This document shows, piece by piece, positions 1 through 3,359 of a DNA stretch of 5,146 nucleotides. The position numbers and the translations under genes are program-made. The notes under the pieces are model-generated. The model was not told the origin of the DNA. It worked only from the letters and a program-made list of their open reading frames with translations, and ran no database searches. The DNA lies in assembly GCA_903833025.1 (NCBI GenBank), contig CAILDT010000156.1, positions 1 to 5,146 on the forward strand, given 5' to 3'. Every line of letters begins with the position of its first letter. Position 1 is the first letter of the stretch. Origin of the DNA: an uncultured Bacteroidota bacterium. GTDB lineage: Bacteria > Bacteroidota > Bacteroidia > 2-12-FULL-35-15.

Positions 1-1976
1 CCAAACTGACACAAACTGCTTTAGACGATTATGGTGAAGACTTTGAAAAAACAACAAACGGTTTCATTGACTACCTACTTTTGGACAACAAAGGATTTCC
101 ACTAATAGTATTAGAAGCCAAGAAAGAAGAAATAAATCCACTTGCTGCAAAAGAGCAGGCAAGAAAATATGCAACAGCACAAAAGTGCCGTTTCGTTATT
201 CTATCCAATGGCAACCAACATTATTTGTGGGATTTACAAAGAGGAAACCCAAAAATTATTTCTAAATTTCCAACACCCGAAACAGTTGGTGCTTACACTT
301 CATTCAATCCAAATCCTCAAAGTTTGATTGATGAAATAGTAAAGGAAGATTACATTGCCATTACACAAAAACCCGATTACAGCAAAGACCCAAGGTGGCT
401 TGATGAAACAAAAAGAAAAAACTATTTAGAAGAAAACAAACTTCGTTTGTTGCGATACTACCAAGTAGATGCAGTAAAGAAAATTCAACAGGAAGTGAAA
501 GATGGCAAAGACCGTTTTCTTTTTGAGATGGCAACAGGCACAGGAAAAACCCTCACAGCAGCAGCAGTAATTAAATTATTTTTAAGAACAGGAAACGCAA
601 AACGAGTTCTATTTTTAGTTGACCGTTTAGAATTAGAAGACCAAGCTTGGAAAAATTTTGTAGCTTATTTGAAAAATGATTATCAATGTTGCATATATAA
701 AGAGCAAAGAGACGATTGGAGAAAAAACGAAATAGTCGTTTCAACCGTTCAATCATTTTTATTTAAGAATAAATACAAACGAATTTTTGCTCCAACAGAT
801 TTTGATTTAGTTATTTCAGACGAAGCCCACCGGAGCATTGGAGGCAACAGCCGTGCTGTGTTTGAATATTTTATTGGTTACAAATTAGGATTAACAGCAA
901 CGCCAAAAGATTATTTAAAAAAGATAGACCCCGATAAATTACACAAAGACGACCCAAGAGAATTAGAAAGAAGAATGTTATTAGATACCTACACAACCTT
1001 TGGTTGTGCAGACGGCAAACCTACTTTTCAATATAGTTTATTGCACGGAGTTAAAGACGGTTTCCTTGTCAATCCTATTGTAGCAGATGCACGAACGGAA
1101 ATAACAACACAACTATTATCTGATAAAGGGTATAGTGTAATTACAACCAATGAAGAAGGAAAAGACGAAGAAGAATTTTTTAAGCAAAGTGATTTTGAAA
1201 GGAAATTCTTTTCTGAAAACACAAACAGAATTTTCTGCAAAACATTTTTAGAAAATTCGCTTCGCGACCCAGTTACAGGAGAGATAGGAAAAACAATTTT
1301 ATTTTGTGTTAGCCAAAACCACGCTGCAAAGGTTACTCAAATACTAAATGAATTTGCAGATAGTATTTTCCCTAACAAATATCAATCTGACTTTGCAATA
1401 CAAGTTACATCAAGGGTTACAGATTCACAGCAATTCACAATAAATTTTACAAATAACAATCTTGGCGGAACAGGAAACTTTAATCCGCTTTACAAAACAA
1501 GTAAAACAAGAGTTTGTGTAACCGTTGGAATGATGACAACAGGTTACGATTGCCCCGACCTGATGAATGTTGGTTTAATGCGACCAATATTTTCACCAAC
1601 AGATTTTATTCAAATCAAAGGCAGAGGGACAAGAACGCATAATTTTCTAAAAGAACTTTTAGACAAAGAAAATGCACAACAAGTTGTGCAACCCGAGAAA
1701 AAGAATTTCAAACTATTTGACTTCTTTGCTAATTGCGAATACTTTGAAACAGAATTTAACTATGATGAAATATTAAAACTCCCAAAGAAAAGCGAATCCA
1801 CAGGCGGTGGAACACAGCCAAATGTTTACGATACTTACGACAGCACCAATCCCGACCCATTAAAAACAATGATGGTAAAAGAAGTTGGATTGGAAGGAAT
1901 GAAAGTTGACCGTATGTATTTTGACCGCTTTGAAGAAACAATAAAAGAAGATGCACAAGTACAAAAGATGATATAG
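1..1976 (+). CDS. hsdR: Type I restriction enzyme subunit R (nuclease plus helicase part), 5' partial, ended by an in-frame TAG
   Basis: This is the restriction and translocation subunit of a type I RM system; with HsdM and HsdS it pumps unmethylated DNA using ATP and cuts it at a distance. The frame is open from the first complete codon at base 3, so the true start lies upstream; the TTG at 81 is internal. Numbering from base 3, a PD-(D/E)xK nuclease site is visible as D23, then E38-A-K40 in the string VLEAKK. A superfamily 2 motor follows: Walker A ATGTGKT (531-551), DEAH (819-830), LTATP motif III (about 891-905), and motif VI QIKGRGTR (1611-1634). The visible 657 codons stop at TAG 1974-1976, while the same frame continues as HsdR C-terminal sequence. 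The product would therefore keep nuclease and motor but lack the C-terminal region. The family assignment is very secure. Whether the stop is real, an assembly error or read through is unknown. Confidence 0.95.
   Translation, partial: KLTQTALDDYGEDFEKTTNGFIDYLLLDNKGFPLIVLEAKKEEINPLAAKEQARKYATAQKCRFVILSNGNQHYLWDLQRGNPKIISKFPTPETVGAYTSFNPNPQSLIDEIVKEDYIAITQKPDYSKDPRWLDETKRKNYLEENKLRLLRYYQVDAVKKIQQEVKDGKDRFLFEMATGTGKTLTAAAVIKLFLRTGNAKRVLFLVDRLELEDQAWKNFVAYLKNDYQCCIYKEQRDDWRKNEIVVSTVQSFLFKNKYKRIFAPTDFDLVISDEAHRSIGGNSRAVFEYFIGYKLGLTATPKDYLKKIDPDKLHKDDPRELERRMLLDTYTTFGCADGKPTFQYSLLHGVKDGFLVNPIVADARTEITTQLLSDKGYSVITTNEEGKDEEEFFKQSDFERKFFSENTNRIFCKTFLENSLRDPVTGEIGKTILFCVSQNHAAKVTQILNEFADSIFPNKYQSDFAIQVTSRVTDSQQFTINFTNNNLGGTGNFNPLYKTSKTRVCVTVGMMTTGYDCPDLMNVGLMRPIFSPTDFIQIKGRGTRTHNFLKELLDKENAQQVVQPEKKNFKLFDFFANCEYFETEFNYDEILKLPKKSESTGGGTQPNVYDTYDSTNPDPLKTMMVKEVGLEGMKVDRMYFDRFEETIKEDAQVQKMI
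1974..1976 (+). other. In-frame amber codon interrupting hsdR
   Basis: TAG falls in the same phase as hsdR on both sides: upstream codons read VQKMI and downstream codons read KKDWDEIEKYV, a normal-looking helical HsdR segment. Because the phase is unchanged, this is a substitution, not a frameshift, even though a run of six A (1977-1982) follows directly. A single change from GAG, AAG or CAG would create it; which one cannot be told from one sequence. Confidence 0.9.
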
Positions 1977-2405
1977 AAAAAAGATTGGGACGAAATAGAA
2001 AAATACGTTAGTACAAATTATTTTGACAAGCCCGAAGATTTTTATAACCTCACTAAATTACGAACAGCATCAAAGGTTGACAGAAAATTAACCTTGCGTG
2101 AAATCATTGAAAAAATGTATGGTTTAATTCCTTACTTCAAAACCAAAGATGAATTATTAGATGATGAATTTGAAAAGTTTGACAGCCGTTATTTACCAAG
2201 TGAAGAAATGTTTTCTTTTGCAAAAAATTATTTCAAGTCTTATATCACCGACAAAGAGTTCAGAGAAATTATAGAAAACAAAAATTTCGCTTTGCTCAAT
2301 ACAAACCCCAACGGAGAAGTGTTCCGCAACCTCACACCCGAAATGCGAAACCTTATTCCGCAATACATAAAAGAGAATATTTCATTGAATCAATTTACAG
2401 TATAG
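1977..2405 (+). pseudogene. hsdR: 3' remnant of hsdR: C-terminal region of the restriction subunit
   Basis: These 142 codons continue the hsdR frame after the amber codon and end at TAG 2403-2405. They match in style the C-terminal region of EcoEI-type HsdR proteins (EcoEI_R_C family), a charged helical region thought to help the subunit assemble with the methyltransferase. The text runs through TLREIIEKMYGLIPYF and ends in ISLNQFTV. No convincing independent start exists: TTG at 2094 and ATG at 2115 are in frame, but both fall inside the conserved region and neither has a visible ribosome-binding site. If a separate peptide were made from 2115 it would have 96 residues. The reading frame is otherwise undamaged, so the break is either recent or tolerated. 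Confidence 0.85.
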
Positions 2406-2409
2406 GTTA

Positions 2410-3288
2410 ATGAATAACTACAATCCAAATATTCACCATCGTAAATCCATTCGGTTAAAAGGATATGATTATTCGCAGGCGGGATTATATTTCATTACCA
2501 TTTGTTGTGAACGTAGGGGCAATCCCTTGTGGTTGCCCTTTGGGGAAATAACGGATGATAAAATGTTTTTGAACGATGCGGGGAAAATGATTGAAACCGA
2601 ATGGTTGGAATTAACAACGCGTTTTCCAAATATTGCATTACACGAATATATCACAATGCCCAACCATTTTCACGGTATATTACAAATTACCACGAAACAC
2701 GTAGGGGCACCCCTTGTGGGTGCCCAAAATACCACCCCCACCAACAACGTAGGGGCGACCCTTGTGGTCGCCCAAAACAATAACGGGGAACAAAATAATG
2801 CGAATGGAAATATTGTACGGGCATCCCTTGTGGATGCCCCAAACAATAACGGGGAACAAAACAATAACGGGGAACAAAATGATGCGAATGGAAATATTGT
2901 ACGGGCATCCCTTGTGGATGCCCCAAACAATAATATTACAACCACGAATAATAAAACAACAACCATTGATAACAAAAGGGCAACCACAAGGGTTGCCCCT
3001 ACAACGGATGGCACGGGGGAAATAATGGCAGGGCACCCACAAGGGGTGCCCCAACGGTCGCCCGTAACCAATAAAACCGTTGGCGATATGATGGATGCGT
3101 TCAAATCAATAACAACCGTCCAATATATTAATGGGGTTAAAACAATGGGGTGGTCACGATTTGATGGCAAATTATGGCAACGTAATTACCACGAACATAT
3201 CATACGTGATGAAAAATCATATCATACAATTTCAGAATACATTATAAACAATCCTGCAAATTGGAATGCAGACAAATTTTACAAATAA
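2410..3288 (+). CDS. REP-associated tyrosine transposase (RAYT, IS200/IS605-like Y1 family) enlarged by in-frame REP repeats
   Basis: This is a single-strand HUH nuclease of the RAYT group, which is thought to cut and move REP palindromes. The ATG at 2410 is four bases after the hsdR stop and gives the family-typical start (NIHHRKSIRLKGYDYSQAGLYFIT). The metal-binding HUH pair is H86-F-H88 in MPNHFHGIL. The catalytic tyrosine is most likely Y260 in WQRNYHEHIIRDE, and the protein ends with YIINNPANW, usual for the family. At 292 residues it is long. Residues 98 to about 216, between the HUH motif and the tyrosine helix, are low-complexity sequence (VGAPLVGA, VRASLVDAP, NNGEQN) encoded by six REP palindromes. 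A seventh copy encodes RRGNPLWLP at residues 35-43. Removing the large block leaves about 174 residues, near the normal family size. All key residues survive, so the enzyme may still be active. The tight spacing suggests co-transcription with hsdR. Confidence 0.92.
   Translation: MNNYNPNIHHRKSIRLKGYDYSQAGLYFITICCERRGNPLWLPFGEITDDKMFLNDAGKMIETEWLELTTRFPNIALHEYITMPNHFHGILQITTKHVGAPLVGAQNTTPTNNVGATLVVAQNNNGEQNNANGNIVRASLVDAPNNNGEQNNNGEQNDANGNIVRASLVDAPNNNITTTNNKTTTIDNKRATTRVAPTTDGTGEIMAGHPQGVPQRSPVTNKTVGDMMDAFKSITTVQYINGVKTMGWSRFDGKLWQRNYHEHIIRDEKSYHTISEYIINNPANWNADKFYK
2513..2538 (+). repeat. REP palindrome copy 1, inside the RAYT N-terminal coding region
   Basis: GTAG foot, then arms GGGCAATCC and GGTTGCCC around a CTTGT loop. 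It is 26 bases instead of 25 because of one extra T (2523) that would bulge from the left arm. It is read in a different phase from the later copies, giving RRGNPLWLP, and sits where related RAYTs go directly from the ICC-type strand to FGEI. It therefore looks like an in-frame insertion. Confidence 0.8.
2701..2725 (+). repeat. REP palindrome copy 2
   Basis: GTAG foot followed by a perfect 8-bp stem, GGGCACCC (2705-2712) with GGGTGCCC (2718-2725), around loop CTTGT. It is translated as VGAPLVGA within the RAYT, 13 bases after the HUH-motif region ends. Confidence 0.9.
2749..2773 (+). repeat. REP palindrome copy 3
   Basis: GTAG foot, perfect 8-bp stem GGGCGACC (2753-2760) with GGTCGCCC (2766-2773), loop CTTGT. 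It is in the same codon phase as copy 2, giving VGATLVVA. Confidence 0.9.
2815..2839 (+). repeat. REP palindrome copy 4
   Basis: GTAC foot, perfect 8-bp stem GGGCATCC (2819-2826) with GGATGCCC (2832-2839), loop CTTGT. It is translated as VRASLVDA and is part of the duplicated 66-base unit. Confidence 0.9.
2899..2923 (+). repeat. REP palindrome copy 5
   Basis: Identical to copy 4 (GTAC foot, GGGCATCC and GGATGCCC arms, CTTGT loop) and exactly 84 bases downstream of it. It arose with the 66-base duplication rather than as an independent insertion. Confidence 0.9.
2978..3002 (-). repeat. REP palindrome copy 6, inverted
   Basis: Read on the minus strand: GTAG foot, arms GGGCAACC and GGTTGCCC, loop CTTGT. 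On the plus strand this is GGGCAACC, ACAAG, GGTTGCCC, then CCTAC. The RAYT frame reads RATTRVAPT through it. Confidence 0.9.
3031..3055 (-). repeat. REP palindrome copy 7, inverted
   Basis: Read on the minus strand: GTTG foot, arms GGGCACCC and GGGTGCCC, loop CTTGT. The arms match copy 2, but the copy is inverted and carries a GTTG rather than a GTAG foot. The RAYT frame reads GHPQGVPQ through it. Confidence 0.88.
3056..3068 (-). repeat. Partial REP copy (foot and one arm)
   Basis: On the minus strand this reads GTTACGGGCGACC, close to a GTAC foot plus the GGGCGACC arm of copy 3 with one extra T. No loop or second arm follows. It directly abuts copy 7, so it could be a truncated element or a deletion remnant. 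Confidence 0.5.
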
Positions 3289-3291
3289 ATC

Positions 3292-3300
3292 GTACGGGCT
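3292..3300 (+). repeat. Partial REP foot (GTACGGGC)
   Basis: GTACGGGC at 3292-3299 repeats the first eight bases of copy 8, ten bases before it and four bases after the RAYT stop. It is too short to be sure; it may be a truncated copy or a small duplication. Confidence 0.45.
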
Positions 3301-3301
3301 T

Positions 3302-3326
3302 GTACGGGCAACCCTTGTGGTTGCCC
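3302..3326 (+). repeat. REP palindrome copy 8, between RAYT and hsdM
   Basis: GTAC foot, perfect 8-bp stem GGGCAACC (3306-3313) with GGTTGCCC (3319-3326), loop CTTGT. It is the only full copy outside a coding frame and lies in the 71-base spacer after the RAYT stop. It could mark the right edge of the RAYT unit. No T run follows on the plus strand, so it does not look like an intrinsic terminator. Confidence 0.88.
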
Positions 3327-3359
3327 TGAATGAAAATCTGCCCCAAAAAAACAAAAAAA

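Larger units (their letters stand above)
2778..2927 (+). repeat. 66-base direct duplication with an 18-base tandem between the copies
   Basis: Bases 2778-2843 recur at 2862-2927 with one difference (A2797 against G2881, changing N to D in the protein). Between them, 2844-2861 is an extra copy of the first 18 bases, which encode NNGEQN. Both lengths are multiples of three, so the expansion keeps the RAYT frame open. Near identity implies recent slippage or unequal recombination. Confidence 0.9.

Noticed and set aside
2094..2405. Independent small gene starting at TTG 2094
   Set aside because: Its frame and content are the direct continuation of hsdR from 1977, and the conserved region begins before the TTG.
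1974..2415. A genetic code in which TAG is a sense codon
   Set aside because: Reading TAG as sense would repair hsdR, and a TAA follows four codons after the second TAG. However, TAG 2403-2405 falls at the expected HsdR end, just before the RAYT start, and no TAG occurs in frame in hsdM or the RAYT to support recoding. One amber codon is better explained by mutation.
2701..2927. CRISPR array
   Set aside because: The repeats are palindromic, vary in their arms, change orientation and have unequal, partly repeated spacers that are translated. No cas gene is present.
2670..3170. Long minus-strand open frames (up to 166 codons) and an extra plus-strand frame across the RAYT insert
   Set aside because: They overlap the RAYT, and their products are just the repeats read backwards (cysteine-glycine or GCPYN-type low complexity). 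Stop-poor palindromes keep several frames open at once, and there is no recognisable domain or start signal.
3302..3350. Rho-independent terminator after the RAYT
   Set aside because: The hairpin at 3306-3326 is followed by TGAATGAAAATC, not a T run. The A-rich stretch just before hsdM is on the wrong strand for a terminator of this operon.
3330..3359. Alternative hsdM start at ATG 3330
   Set aside because: It would add MKICPKKTKK, which is not family-like; the ATG at 3360 gives the standard HsdM N-terminus. It cannot be excluded entirely.
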